Shown piece after piece: positions 11,929 through 22,659 of a DNA stretch of 64,000 nt. This DNA comes from Liquidambar formosana (Eukaryota > Streptophyta > Magnoliopsida > Saxifragales > Altingiaceae). Location: positions 30,004,810 to 30,068,809 of the forward strand of contig CM077826.1 in the NCBI GenBank assembly GCA_039720395.1, given 5' to 3'. Position 1 is the first letter of the stretch. Each line of letters starts with the position of its first letter. The notes beneath the pieces were generated by a model. The model worked only from the letters and a program-made list of their open reading frames with translations, made no database searches and had not been told where the DNA came from. A program made the translations under genes and the position numbers.

Positions 11929-14593
11929 TACTTACCAAAGAGCTGCTACGACCCTATTGCATGATATGATCCATAAAGAAGTAGAGGTGTATGTGGACGA
12001 CATGATTGTCAAATTTGTAGACCGGGAAGGACATTTCGCGGCATTGGAGAAGTTCCTAGAACGGGCAAAGAAGTACAACCTCCGACTGAATCCTCAGAAG
12101 TGTGCCTTCGGAGTCACCGCAGGGAAGCTGTTGGGTTTCATGATCACTCAGAGGGGAATTGAAGTTGATCCAGGGAAGATAAAAGCTATCACGGAGATGG
12201 AGACACCAAGAACAGAAAAGCAGATCCGGGGTTTTCTGGGGAGAGTTCAATACATAAGCCGTTTTATCGCCAATCTGACCATGGTATGCGAGCCAATTTT
12301 CAAGCTACTTAAAAAGGGCGTTTCCAAGGAATGGAATGAGGATTGTCAAGAAGCCTTTGAGACCATTAAAAGGTATCTGAGTAACCCCCCAATCTTGGTT
12401 CCCCCGCGGCAAGGTGAACCATTACTGTTATACTTAACGGTTACTGAAACCGCGACGGGAGCTATGTTAGCTCAATACCTTGAAGGGTCGAAAAAGGAAA
12501 ATGCCATCTACTACTTGAGCAAGAAAATGACAGATTATGAAGTGAAGTACAATACGCTAGAAAAGGCTTGCGTAGCATTGGTATGGGCTACCCAGAAACT
12601 CCGTCATTACATGATGTCTTTCGAAGTCCTGTTGATAAGTCGATTGGATCCTTTGAAGTATTTGCTAGAAAAAACAGTCCTATCATATAGGACCGCTCGT
12701 TGGTCGCTTCTTCTCAATGAATTCGACATAAAGTACCTGGCGCAGAAGTCCGTTAAAGGAAGTGTCATTGCAGACCATTTGGCAAGCTGCCCTGTGTCGT
12801 CATCAACCCAATTCAATGATGAGTTCCCCGACGAAGATATCCTAGAAATCAAGAAGAAGGTTTGGAAAGTCTACTTCGACGGAGCTGCAAACAGAAGAGG
12901 TTATGGCATAGGAGTGCTACTAGTCTCGCCCGAGGAAGCCTTCACGCCTTTAGCAGTTAAATTGGGGTTCGAAGCCACCAACAACATAGCAGAGTATGAG
13001 GCCTGCATCCTAGCATTGGAAGCTGCGTTAGAGTTGGGGATAAAAGAACTAGAGGTGTTCGGAGATTCAACATTGATCATCTGTCAGATAAAAGGGGAGT
13101 GGAAGACTCACGATGAGAAGCTGTTGCCCTATCATGCCTATTTGGAAGCACTGACCAAAGAGTTCACGGAGATCGAGTTCAATTACTTGTCGAGAAACAA
13201 GAATCAGTTCGCTGATGCCTTAGCAACTCTAGCTTCAATGGTGGAGATACCAGAAGGAGGAAGCGTGAAACCGCTCGTGATCGAATGCAGAGAGAAACCT
13301 GTTTATTGCTGTTCCATTCGAGAAGGGGAGGTAACAGATAGCCACCCTTGGTTTTATGACATAAGAAGGCTCATCGAGGAAAGGGAATATCCAGAGGAAG
13401 CATCTCGCATGGATAGGCGAACACTGAGAAGATTGGCAAGCCATTATGTGGTATGCGGAGGAAAATTGTATCGGAGGTCTTACGACGGAATCCACTTGCT
13501 GTGTGTCACGGAGGAAGAAGCCAGGAAACTCATCGAAGAAATCCATGAAGGAGTGGGGGCTCCGCATATGAATGGATACATGATGGCTAAGAAGATCATG
13601 AGACTAGGGTATTACTGGTCTACAATGGAAAGGGATTGCTATACCCACGTCAAGAAGTGCCATAAGTGTCAACTCTTCGCCAACGGACAACACTTGCCCT
13701 CCATGCCCTTAACAAGCATGTCAACTCCGTGGCCGTTTGCAGTATGGGGAATAGATATCATCGGACAGATTAAGCCGAAGGCATCCAATGGTCATAAATA
13801 CATTTTGGTAGCCATCGATTACTTTACCAAGTGGGTGGAAGCAACTTCCTTCAAAGTTTTGAATGCTAAAAAGGTGGCGCAGTTCATACAGCTCAACATT
13901 ATCTACCGATATGGGGTACCGCATGAGGTTATTTCAGATAACGGTCAGCATTTCCAGAAGGAGACCAAAGAACTCTTGCAGAAGTACAAGATCGTTCATC
14001 ACTTGTCATCCCCGTATCGTCCACAAACAAACGGCGCAGTGGAAGCCGCCAACAAAAACATCAAGAAGATATTACAGAAAACGGCTGACACGTACACTGA
14101 TTGGCATGAGAAACTACCATTGGCATTATGGGGGTACAGAACATCAGTCAGATCGTCAATAGGGGCTACGCTGTATGCGCTAGTGTATGGGATGGAGGCT
14201 GTTCTGCCAGTGGAATTGGAAGTTCCTTCGTTAAGGGTTGCAGTGGAAAGTCAGCTAGCAGAGGTGGATTGGATCAAAAGTCGTTATGATGAGTTGGCAT
14301 TACTAGATGAAAGGCGATTGAGGGCTTTCTACCATGTGCAAGGGTACCAGAGAAGAGTCGCAAGGGCGTTCAACAAACATGTCAAAGACAGAGGCTTAAA
14401 GAAAGGGGATTTAGTGTTGAAAGAGATCCGAGCTCCAATTTTGGATCCACGAGGAAAGTTCAAACCAAGTTGGGGTGGACCATACGTCATCAAGGAGATA
14501 TTGCCAACAGGGGCTGTTCGACTTATGGATTTGGATGGGATCGAGTTCGCTCGTCCTACTAATTTGGATCAATTAAAGAAGTATTATGTATGA
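11929..14593 (+). CDS. Element A pol, RT C-terminus to integrase, open frame after C
   Basis: An open frame of 878 codons from the first ATG at 11957; residue numbers count from it. The RT catalytic box YVDD is at 12-15. The RT-linked RNase H follows, with a LSKKMTDYEVKYNTLEKAC block. A second, archaeal-type RNase H has all four acids: D308 (YFDGAANRRG), E346, D370 and D420. Integrase has a His/Cys zinc region ending in CHKC, then D600 (WGIDIIG), D661 (SDNGQHF) and E696, spaced D-60-D-34-E as in D,D(35)E enzymes. There is no chromodomain at the end. The domains look intact, but the RT N-terminus is cut off by element C and by a frameshift, so the polyprotein cannot be produced from this copy. 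Confidence 0.93.
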
Positions 14594-14945
14594 GGACTGC
14601 TAGGTTGAAAACCTGTAAGGGCGGCCTAGGCAAAAGTTAAGGCATTTGAACTACGAGGACCTGATTCCCCAAAAAGAAAAAAAAAAGGAAACAAAAAGAA
14701 GAAAAAAGAAAAAGAAAAAAAGAAAAAAAAGAAAAAAAAGAGAAAAAAGAAAAGAAAAAGAAAACGGGGATACGTAGGCAGCCCATAAAGTTACATTGGG
14801 TGCGGTCCAATGAACACAATAAAAAAATCTCGAAAGTAGATTATTATTGGCAATTCATTTGAAACTAATTGTTTGACATAACAATTTATTGATGTTAAGT
14901 AAAAAGAACTATCGACATGCCATAGATATTCTATTCTTTGAGTCT
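14594..14945 (+). other. Element A 3' untranslated region with purine tract
   Basis: Non-coding on the plus strand. It holds an A/G-only run at about 14670-14764, then GGGGATACGTAGGCAGCCC and a block conserved with copy B (24780-25086), where the run appears as poly-T at 24960-25010. Beyond it the antisense gene's last codons begin at 14946. Confidence 0.75.
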
Positions 14946-16244
14946 TTAAGTCCTCTTGAGTTTCTTCAGAGTCATTTTGTTTGTCTTTTGTCTCTCTCTA
15001 TCAAGTCTTCTTTTCTTTCGCAAGTTATGGTCGTGGGATGCCTCCACTGCTTCAAGAATGTCTTCTCTGCAAAGTCCAAGTCTTGTGTCCTTGATAAGGT
15101 CATAAATTCTTTCTCAGCGAGAGGCTTCTCTTTCGCCCAAGTCATCCTTCAACCAGTGCTTGTATTCTCTACTCATCTCGAAAGGCCCTTCAGTGTTGGC
15201 AATCCGAGTCAATTTCAGGTCTGTAGGCCAGTGAGTCCTCGCCCACTTGATTATGGTAGGACCGACAGGTTCCACAAAGCAACAAGGTCCTGTTAAGGAC
15301 GGTATGGTTTGCATGGTGCCCATCTGGCGAAGAATTCTCGAAGCCCAATAGAAGGAAGTCGACCTCAGTCCTATGAGTTTGACAAAAGCACACCCCGAGG
15401 TTCGAAAAAGTACCTGCTCTTTACACCCCCATGTAAAGACGTACCATTTGATGTTCCGCCATGACAGCGTGTGGAAATAACCCAACCAATCTCTTAAAGA
15501 GAACGGCCCAGGGAGTTCAACTCGGCGCAGACAGAAGTGCTGGGGCTTGTATGGATTGATAGTGGTGGGAGATAGAAAATTCAAGCGCTCGAGCAGCCAC
15601 ATTTGTAGTAAAAAGGGGCTACCTTCTAAAAGCGCTTTGGGGTTGCCATGAACCTTATCTAAACCATTCAAGGTTTCAGCTAATACCAAGGGAATGATGT
15701 TATGGCGCTTGAGAAGAGGGGCAACCAACTCACATATTTGAACAGGGGCTTGAAGAGTATCGGTGGAGATGAGAAAGCGACTGATTAAACAGAAAGCAAG
15801 TGCACGCTGAATTTGAGGGGTAAAAGTCAGAATACCTTCGCTATCATGAGCCAAGAATGAGGTTGCTAACTTCATTAAGTCCACCACATGGTCCTTGACA
15901 AAGGTCGTTGTGTCCCTTTGAGGAATGCCAAGAAAATCCGAGAAGGAAGCAAGGTAATCCGAGCGAGGTGTAGGAAGAATGAATGGCCCTGCGGGCGAAA
16001 CTCCAAATAAAGCACAGAATTCCTCCATGGTTGGGCATAATTCTTCATAATTAAATCGAAAGACATGGATTTGAGGATCCCAGAAGTATGTAGCAGCAGT
16101 GAGAAGGGTCGTCTCGAGCTTCATGTGCCTTATGGAGAGCAATGGTTCCAAGCCGAAGCGCTTAAACTCAATTTTGTCTTTGGCAGGCATGACTGCCAAA
16201 AACCCTCTTAAGAACCCATCCAAGGCTTCCATAATTATTGTCAA
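14946..16244 (-). pseudogene. Antisense extra gene 1: DUF7745/PMD-like protein, one premature stop
   Basis: This gene is antisense to pol. A 376-codon frame opens at ATG 16244 and meets TGA at 15114-15116. Reading on in the same frame gives 55 more codons to TAA at 14946-14948, with a basic tail (LRKKRRLDRER, LKKLKRT) that resembles a nuclear signal. Copy B keeps the same tail (24686-24774), which supports the extended frame. The body has blocks typical of plant DUF7745/mobile-domain proteins carried by retroelements: YFWDPQIHVFRF, ELCPTMEEFCALFG, ALAFCLISRFLI and LLQMWLLERL. Function is unknown. Extra genes downstream of pol, sometimes antisense, are known in Tat elements. A TATA-like box (16281-16287) and a foldback (16375-16454) lie just upstream. 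The domain name is from recall, not from a search. Confidence 0.8.
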
Positions 16245-16280
16245 TAAAAATAGGTAAGTTAGAAGGCTCCCCTCATGTGT

Positions 16281-16287
16281 TTTTATA
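16281..16287 (-). promoter_or_regulatory. TATA-like box before antisense gene 1
   Basis: The minus strand reads CCCTATAAAAACAC, 37 bp before ATG 16244. That implies a very short leader if transcription starts 30 bp downstream. Confidence 0.45.
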
Positions 16288-16374
16288 GGGAAAGGGTCAC
16301 AAATTCGAGTCCTAAAGGGAGTAGAACCGTCAAAATCGCAAAATTCCTGAAAAATCGCGAAAAAGAGCGTCGAC

Positions 16375-16454
16375 CTCGGGTAACCGTCCGAGGCTGGACG
16401 GTCAGCCGTCTAGGCCTAGACGGCTAACCGTCCGGGGCCAGATGGTCACCCGAG
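16375..16454. promoter_or_regulatory. Foldback motif upstream of antisense gene 1
   Basis: The outer arms are CTCGGGTAACC and GGTCACCCGAG. Inside are repeats of CCGTCC/GGACGG that pair with each other (GGACGGTCAGCCGTC, GACGGCTAACCGTCC). Near-identical motifs stand at 19684-19763 and in the LTRs at 22382-22461 and 58136-58216. Confidence 0.85.
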
Positions 16455-16732
16455 GCTCCCGCCTTGTTTTGCCTTGTTTCGCCCGGTTTTGCCTATTTTC
16501 GCGTTCGGGTGGCCTTTTTAGGCCATTTTCACTCCTATGAACTCATATTGACTCAAATTTTCATGAGAAAGGCACCATAACATCATCATGATAGATTCAA
16601 ACAAGCACAACAAGTATCCATAGCAAGGGATAAGAGAGTTGGTTTTAGGTGGCAATTACAAAACACAAGCATGAAATGCAAAAAGATAGCCATTGTCTCA
16701 TTGTTTCTATAAGCCCAACAAGAAAGTAAATC

Positions 16733-19398
16733 TCAGCGATTCCCAGAGCTTCTTTTGCGGCTCGGCCCAGTTCCATCACGACCCCCACGAGGTGCTTTAG
16801 GAGGGCGCATTGCTGGTGGTGGCTGCATATACAAAATCCATTGCAAAGAAGTCAAGTATGAGAATAAAGTTGGTTGAAAACCACAAATAGGAACCTTAAA
16901 ATGGGTTGAACACTTACCATGACATCCAAACGAGCTTCCGCCATGGATTTGGCTAGGCTCATCCTCACAAGGTCACGCCTCAAGCCCTCACTAAGGTCGA
17001 TGAACTCTTGGGCATACGCCGCAGGCACCTAGGATAATCAATAAGGGTAAAATTGAAGGTAATGTTCAAAGAAAGAAAGAAATACCCATAAAGAGAACTC
17101 ACCTGTTCTCGATTTGGGTCGATCCTGGGGGACTCATCAAATGCAGGATGAGTGATGGCGGTCTTGACAAAGTCTGACCCACTGCACAAATCAATGAACC
17201 AATTCGGCTGAGGCAAGGGTAGTGACCTATCCCCCTCCATCTCATCTTCCTCAGAGCCAGGAACCACTCCTGAGCCCACTGTCCAGCTATGCCCTCGTGC
17301 TCGTCGACCCTGCAAGTGTTCGCCTATTAAATAGAGTCTCTATAAAAAAGAAAAGGCTAGGAGAATGTTAAAGACTTACCCCCTGAGGAGGGAGGCCTGT
17401 CACCCTAGGCCTCATCAGATATTGGAGACAGAAAGTGTCATATGCAATGTCAGGAGAAGTGAACTCCTCCGCATCCCAGCCTCTCAAGGCATCCCACAAC
17501 TCCTCCCCCTCCATTAAGTTAGCATGCCTCATGTTAAGTGGTGGAGGCATTGGAGCCATGGCGGCATTCACATCACCCATGACTTGGCGTAAGACACGCT
17601 CCCCTAGGTACCAGTACCTACCCACGGGGCCTTCCAAGAGCACCCTCTTGCCCGTTAGCATCAAGCTAGGAATGCATCGCTTGGGTAGCATTGGTACCCA
17701 TATCTTCCATGGATTCCATTCAATCTGTCCAAAAATCCAAAATGAGAAATTGGGGAGTAAAAAGAAAAAGAAAAGAATGGGGAAAGAATTTCACCATATC
17801 AGCAGTGAGGCTTGCTAGGTGAGCTCTAGCAAAGGCGTAATCATGACGATTCGCCGCTTGGATGGACACATAACTAGGAGAGTAATTCTTGAGGGTAGGC
17901 CATTCAATGGTTTCCTCAGCAAGGGATGGGCGACATAGGTTGAGGTACTCATAGCACCAAACCTGTCAAAAGTTGAGAAAAGAGTCAAAAAGAAAAGATA
18001 ATATAAGAAAAAAATAAAAAGGAATGAAAGGGAAGTAGCATTACCTCCCAAACAAAGGGCATCCCGCTAAAGTCCTTAGTCACACCACGTGACATGTCAC
18101 ACATGGTGCGATACATGGTGGCTAGAGCAGCCCCTCCCCAGTTGAACTTCCTGATCTTGTCAACATCCTCCATGCTTGCAAGAAGACCCAAAGGGGCTAG
18201 GTCGCCCGTCCCAGCAAAGAATGTGCATGAGATCATGTACAGAAGGAATGCCCTTGTAATGCAATCGGGGCTTGCACCCTCGCTCTCCCTTTGCTTAGCA
18301 AACTTGTTGAAAAGCCAAGTGCGTCGCACTGCTTTCTTGATTACCTCGATTTCCATCCCAAGGTAAGCTAGGAGATAATCTTCATCCGTGTGAGCCTCCT
18401 CATAGAACTCCAAGCTTTTGCCTTTAATGCTTAAGCCCGTGATCATAGTGAAGTCCTTGGGGGTTAATGTCATCTCCCCGAAGCTAAAATGGAATGTATT
18501 GGTGGTGTCCCACCATAGCTCAGACAAGGCTAGCAAAGCTTGCCTATCACATTGGTCATTCCATAGAGAATCTAGGAATGGGCCAAAACCGGCCTTTTCG
18601 ATATAGCCTTTGGTGATGGGTTGGAAGTTTTCCATGTTCCGCCACCATTCAATGAGTCCTTTGACAGAGGACCGAGTGCGCATGTCCTGAAAGTTGGGCT
18701 ATAGCCATTGAAAATACCTTGAGAGTTAGTTGAGAGAACATGGAAATGATATGCTTACACTAGCAATTGGTTTCAAATTGTTTTCTAAAAGATGTCAAAA
18801 GTTTGTTTTTATTCATGAAATGAATTGCTAATGGATGTTTATGAGTTTACTTGTTCATGTGCCTTAATTTGGCAAGGATTGAACACTTTTTTATCACTTG
18901 GGCATTTTATCGAACACTTGGTGGGTGACACCTCCCAAGCCTTGAAACAAAAGAATTTTGTATGGTCAATCCTTGCTAAATCATAGCATATTACTTACTT
19001 GAGGGTTTACTTGTTGATATACATTGATTTGGTAAAGATTAAACATCTTTATTTCACTTGGGAATTTTATCGAACACTTGGCGGGTGCCATTTTTCAAGC
19101 TTTCAAATGAAAAGTATTTGTGTGTTCAATCCTTGCCAAATCAAGGGATATCACTCAACAACCCAAGGGGTATTCAAAAGAAGTAGAAGGGAATGCAATT
19201 TCATCGAAAGAATCGAAAGATTCAAAAGAAAAGTGTTAAGTTGGGTAAACTTACTTCTTGTTGGGAATGGATGAATGAGAGATGCTTGTCGGGTTCAAGC
19301 AACACCCTAGCTTGTGGAGCATCATAGAGTGGTGCCTTGTATGTGCTTTTGACCCCATAGAATGGATACTTGGTGCTTGAGTCCTTGCTTGATGACAT
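16733..19398 (-). CDS. Antisense extra gene 2: spliced plant mobile domain (PMD) protein
   Basis: I read seven exons on the minus strand: 19398-19255, 18686-18045, 17962-17795, 17724-17380, 17309-17103, 17028-16918 and 16822-16733 (TGA at 16733-16735). All six introns are GT-AG and phase 0; they are 568, 82, 70, 70, 74 and 95 bp. The joined frame is 568 codons without a stop. Exon 2 holds the PMD signature: FGEMTLTPKDFTMITGL, FAGTGDLAPLGLLAS and FNWGGAALATMYRTM. The end is rich in Pro, Arg and Gly (PPKAPRGGRDGTGPSRKR). PMD proteins occur in transposable elements and as domesticated silencing factors (the MAIL1/MAIN family). Here the gene lies inside Tat element A, antisense to pol, between antisense gene 1 and the repeat arrays. 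The start ATG was chosen because it opens a frame that joins exon 2 in phase at a consensus donor (GAA|GTAAGT). Splicing itself is inferred. Confidence 0.85.
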
Positions 19399-19683
19399 CC
19401 TTGATGATGGAGTTGGGTTTGTGAAAAATGGGTTTGATTTGGTTTGATTTCACAAAATGATGTGAATTGGTTGTTTTGATTGCTAAATGGGCTTGATTTA
19501 TTGTTGTTTGATGTGCATTTGATGTTTGGATTGAATGTTTTTGAAGTAGGAATGAGAGAATGAGAGATGGAGAAGATAGGATGTGAGTTTAGAGAGAGAA
19601 ACTCTCTAATTTTCGAATGGGAGAATGTGAGAATGAGTGGGCAAGTGTTGGGTTTAAAAACCCAGATTTTTTTCAATGGTGGG

Positions 19684-19763
19684 CTCGGGTAACCGTCCCA
19701 CCCTGGACAGTCAACCGTCTTGCCCTGGACGGTTGACCATCTGAGGGCAGATGGTCACCCTAG
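19684..19763. promoter_or_regulatory. Foldback motif upstream of the PMD gene
   Basis: CTCGGGTAACCGTCC opens the motif and GATGGTCACCC closes it, with internal GGAC(A/G)GT and ACCGTC repeats. It lies 286 bp before the PMD start codon. A TTTTTAAACC stretch at about 19652-19662 (minus) and CT-rich leader sequence follow it, so it may mark the promoter. A 141-codon low-complexity frame at 19251-19676 overlaps the leader and I do not count it as a gene. Confidence 0.7.
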
Positions 19764-20029
19764 CCCGCTTTGCCTGTTTGCCCCATCTCGCGCGCTTGCG
19801 ACCTCCAAACTTCTCCAAATTGACTTTTTGTGCAATCCTTGAGTTATGGGATGAATATATCCCTCAAGTTTATCAAGTTTCAATGAAATTTTTGAATCTT
19901 GGGTGATTGTATTCGCTCGCATAACGAGGAGTTGCAATGGCCATGATAAATGGCTTTCTCATGAAATGAGCTTAGTGTTGAATTGATTGACTTTCAAGTC
20001 TTGGAATTCAATTCCCTAGGAGATGATAG

Positions 20030-20530
20030 TGATATCATATCATGTGATAAGGATAATTTCACATGAAATGACTTGCTAATTGTGTGATAAAGATAACTTC
20101 ACATGAAATGATGATTCATAAGCTATGCTAGTTAGGAAGTAACTTGCTATCTTTGTGGAGAGGGCATGAAATGCACTTTGTTTTTCAATCAATTGACTTT
20201 CAAAATCAATGTTGTATCATGTGATAAAGATAATTTCACATGAAATGACATGAAATAAGCTTGATTAACTCTCAATTCAATGTCATTTCATGTGTTAAAG
20301 ATAATTTCACATGAAATGATAAGTAATGAACTTGATTTTGAGTTGAATGACTCTCAATACATTATCATTTCATGTGATAAAGACAATTTCACATGAAATG
20401 CAATTGATTTGGAGTTGAATGACTCCCAGTACATTGTCATTCCATGTGATAAGGATAGTTTCACATAAAATGATAAGAAATGAGCTTGATTTTGAATCAA
20501 TTGACTTGCAATTGGGTCTCATATCATGTG
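20030..20530. repeat. Array of short dyads CATTTCATGTGA...TCACATGAAATG
   Basis: At least six imperfect copies (near 20037, 20087, 20216, 20283, 20363 and 20437) of a hairpin unit. The arms CATTTCATGTG and CACATGAAATG surround a spacer of about 14 bp (ATAAAGATAATTT). The copies are 50-80 bp apart and mixed with ATTGACTYTCAA-type spacers. The array lies upstream of the PMD gene and before the 3' LTR. Confidence 0.75.
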
Positions 20531-21010
20531 ATAAACACAATTTCCCATGAAATGACGATCCATGAGTTATGCAATAACTCCCCGTCTTTGTTACTTCCAC
20601 AGAAAGTGGCACAATTTCCCATGAAATGACGATCCATGAGTTATGCAATAACTCCCCGTCTTTGTTACTTCCATAGAAAATGGCACAATTTCACATAAAA
20701 TGACGATCCATGAGTTATGCAATAACTCCCCGTCTTTGTTACTTCCACAGAAAGTGGCACAATTTCACATAAAATGACGATCCATGAGTTATGCAATAAC
20801 TCCCCGTCTTTGTTACTTCCACAGAAAGTGGCACAATTTCACATGAAATGACGATTCATGAGTTATGAAACAACTCCCTATCTTTGTTACTTCCACAGAA
20901 AGTGGCATGAAATCACAATTTCACATGAAATGATGATTCAGGAGTTATGAAATAAATCCATATCTTTGTTGTTTCCACTGAAAGTGGCATGAAATCATAA
21001 TTTGATGAGT
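20520..21010. repeat. 74-bp minisatellite
   Basis: CCGTCTTTGTTACTTCCA recurs at 20582, 20656, 20730 and 20804, exactly 74 bp apart. Diverged copies follow near 20878 and 20956. Each unit contains one ACAATTTCMCATRAAATGACG half-dyad and CATGAGTTATGCAATAACTC. It grew out of the dyad array to its left. Confidence 0.88.
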
Positions 21011-21229
21011 CATGAGTTATGAAATAACTCACCACATTTGTTATCCCCAGTGAGACTGGCATGAAATGCCCTTGGTTTTGAATTGATGGACATTCAATTC
21101 ACCAATAATTCACATGAAATGATGATTTATGAGTTATGAAATAACTCGTTTTGAGAATTACCAATGAAATTGGTAGGATACCTTGTGATGTACTAGTGCA
21201 ACTAGTTTTGCATCATGAGAAGACCATGT

Positions 21230-21622
21230 GGATATCACTAATGCAATTAGTGCATGGTAAAGGCATTTGCATGAGCGCACCAACGAATGTTAGCATGCAT
21301 AGAAATGCATTCAATTCTTTGCTTCGATGAAATCATCGCATGCTTGGATATGACGAAGTCTATCCTTTTGGTTCCATTTGAGTTTGTTGGTATTAATGAG
21401 ATTAATCCATCATACAAAATGTGTTGTTATATCACTAATGCAATTAGTGCATGGTAAAGGCATTTGCATGAGCGCACCAACGAATGTTGGCTTGCATAGA
21501 AATGCATTCGAATCTTTGCTTCGATGAAATCGTCGCATGCTTGGATATAACAAAGTCTATCCTTTTGGTTCCATTTGAGTTTGTTGGTATTAATGAGATT
21601 AATCCATCAAACAAAAATGGGT
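21230..21622. repeat. 197-bp direct duplication
   Basis: ATATCACTAATGCAATTAGTGC and the ~190 bp after it occur at about 21230 and again 197 bp downstream, with a few substitutions. This is the non-coding 3' end of element A. From 21011 to 21230 I see only degenerate copies of the repeats to the left. Confidence 0.88.
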
Positions 21623-21660
21623 TGTTCTTTGATCATTGGCTCGCAAGTGAAACTTGTTCA

Positions 21661-21675
21661 CCAATGAGGGGCTTC
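21661..21675 (+). other. Polypurine tract region of element A
   Basis: CCAATGAGGGGCTTC directly precedes the 3' LTR start TGTCACACCCC. It fixes A as a plus-strand element ending at 24685. Confidence 0.7.
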
Positions 21676-22381
21676 TGTCACACCCCATTTTTGTCACCTT
21701 AGCTAGGACATATCATTTCATGTAGGATTTTGAGTCCTTTTTGAGTCTAGTCTTTTGCATTGAGTTTCTATAGCGTTGAATATCATGTGTATGAATTTTG
21801 AAGTGATTTGGAGTTCATTTCGATAGTCAATAAGAACTTTTGCGACTTTAAGGGCATAATCGTCTTTTAAGTCGTATATTTTCCATTTGACTTTGGAATG
21901 AATCCCGAGTCATCCCATGAGTTCATATGGTTACATAGAGTCCATATATAGGTTCAATTTCATGAATTAATGGTTTAAGATCAATTCGGCTCGTAATGGT
22001 TCGGGTTGGCTAAAAGACCCTTTCTTGGTTTGCTCAAATTGACTCATAAGACCCAACCAATTCTCTCTCATTTAACTTCAATTGGGCTTTATTTATGTCC
22101 TAAATATGTTTAGAAAGATCGATTTTCGATTGGGAAAGCATTCGGTTTGACCTCGTGTACAAACCCAGCTTAGCGACGGTGAGGCACCATGGTTAACCAC
22201 CTTTTTAAAACCCAACCATGCACCCATGGTTGAGGATTTTTGTCCCAAAATACTTAAAAATGTGTTCCCCTTCGAAACACGGTCGTTTTGGCTTTTATTT
22301 CGTCAAAATCGGACTTAATTTGAGCATTTTAGAACTTCTACAGCGAGTAGGAGTCAGAACCGGAGTGAAACAAGGAAAGCC

Positions 22382-22461
22382 CTCGGGTAACCGTCCGGGG
22401 CTGGACGGTCAGCCGTCCAAGCCCAGACGGCTAACCGTCCGGGGCTAGTTGGTCACCCGAG
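22382..22461. promoter_or_regulatory. Foldback motif in the LTR of A
   Basis: CTCGGGTAACCGTCC ... GGTCACCCGAG with nested GGACGG/CCGTCC arms, about 190 bp before the TATA box. Confidence 0.85.
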
Positions 22462-22648
22462 AGAGTCCGTCCTCAACTCAAATTCTGACTCTTCTCTCCC
22501 TCTTTTGACGGTTTCCTCCGCCAAAACAACTTGTCTGAGCTTAGGAGTGTGTAGGTTTGAGTTGTTTGAGCACCAAGAGAGTCTCTAATAGCCCTAGGAT
22601 CATTATTTAATGAATTAATCCTAGCCATTGGTTTAGGGGGTCAGTTCT

Positions 22649-22659
22649 CTATATAAAGG
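22649..22659 (+). promoter_or_regulatory. LTR promoter TATA box of A
   Basis: CTATATAAAGG fits a plant TATA box. The equivalents are CCTTTATATAG in B's LTR (34733-34744, minus) and TTATATAAAG in 57428-58693. Confidence 0.75.

Noticed and set aside
14637..14819. Minus-strand Phe-rich frame
   Set aside because: Shadow of the purine tract in the 3' untranslated region.
19251..19676. Minus-strand 141-codon frame, rich in Ser, Asn, His, Gln
   Set aside because: Low complexity. Its 3' part overlaps exon 1 of the PMD gene in another frame, and only that other frame joins exon 2 in phase.
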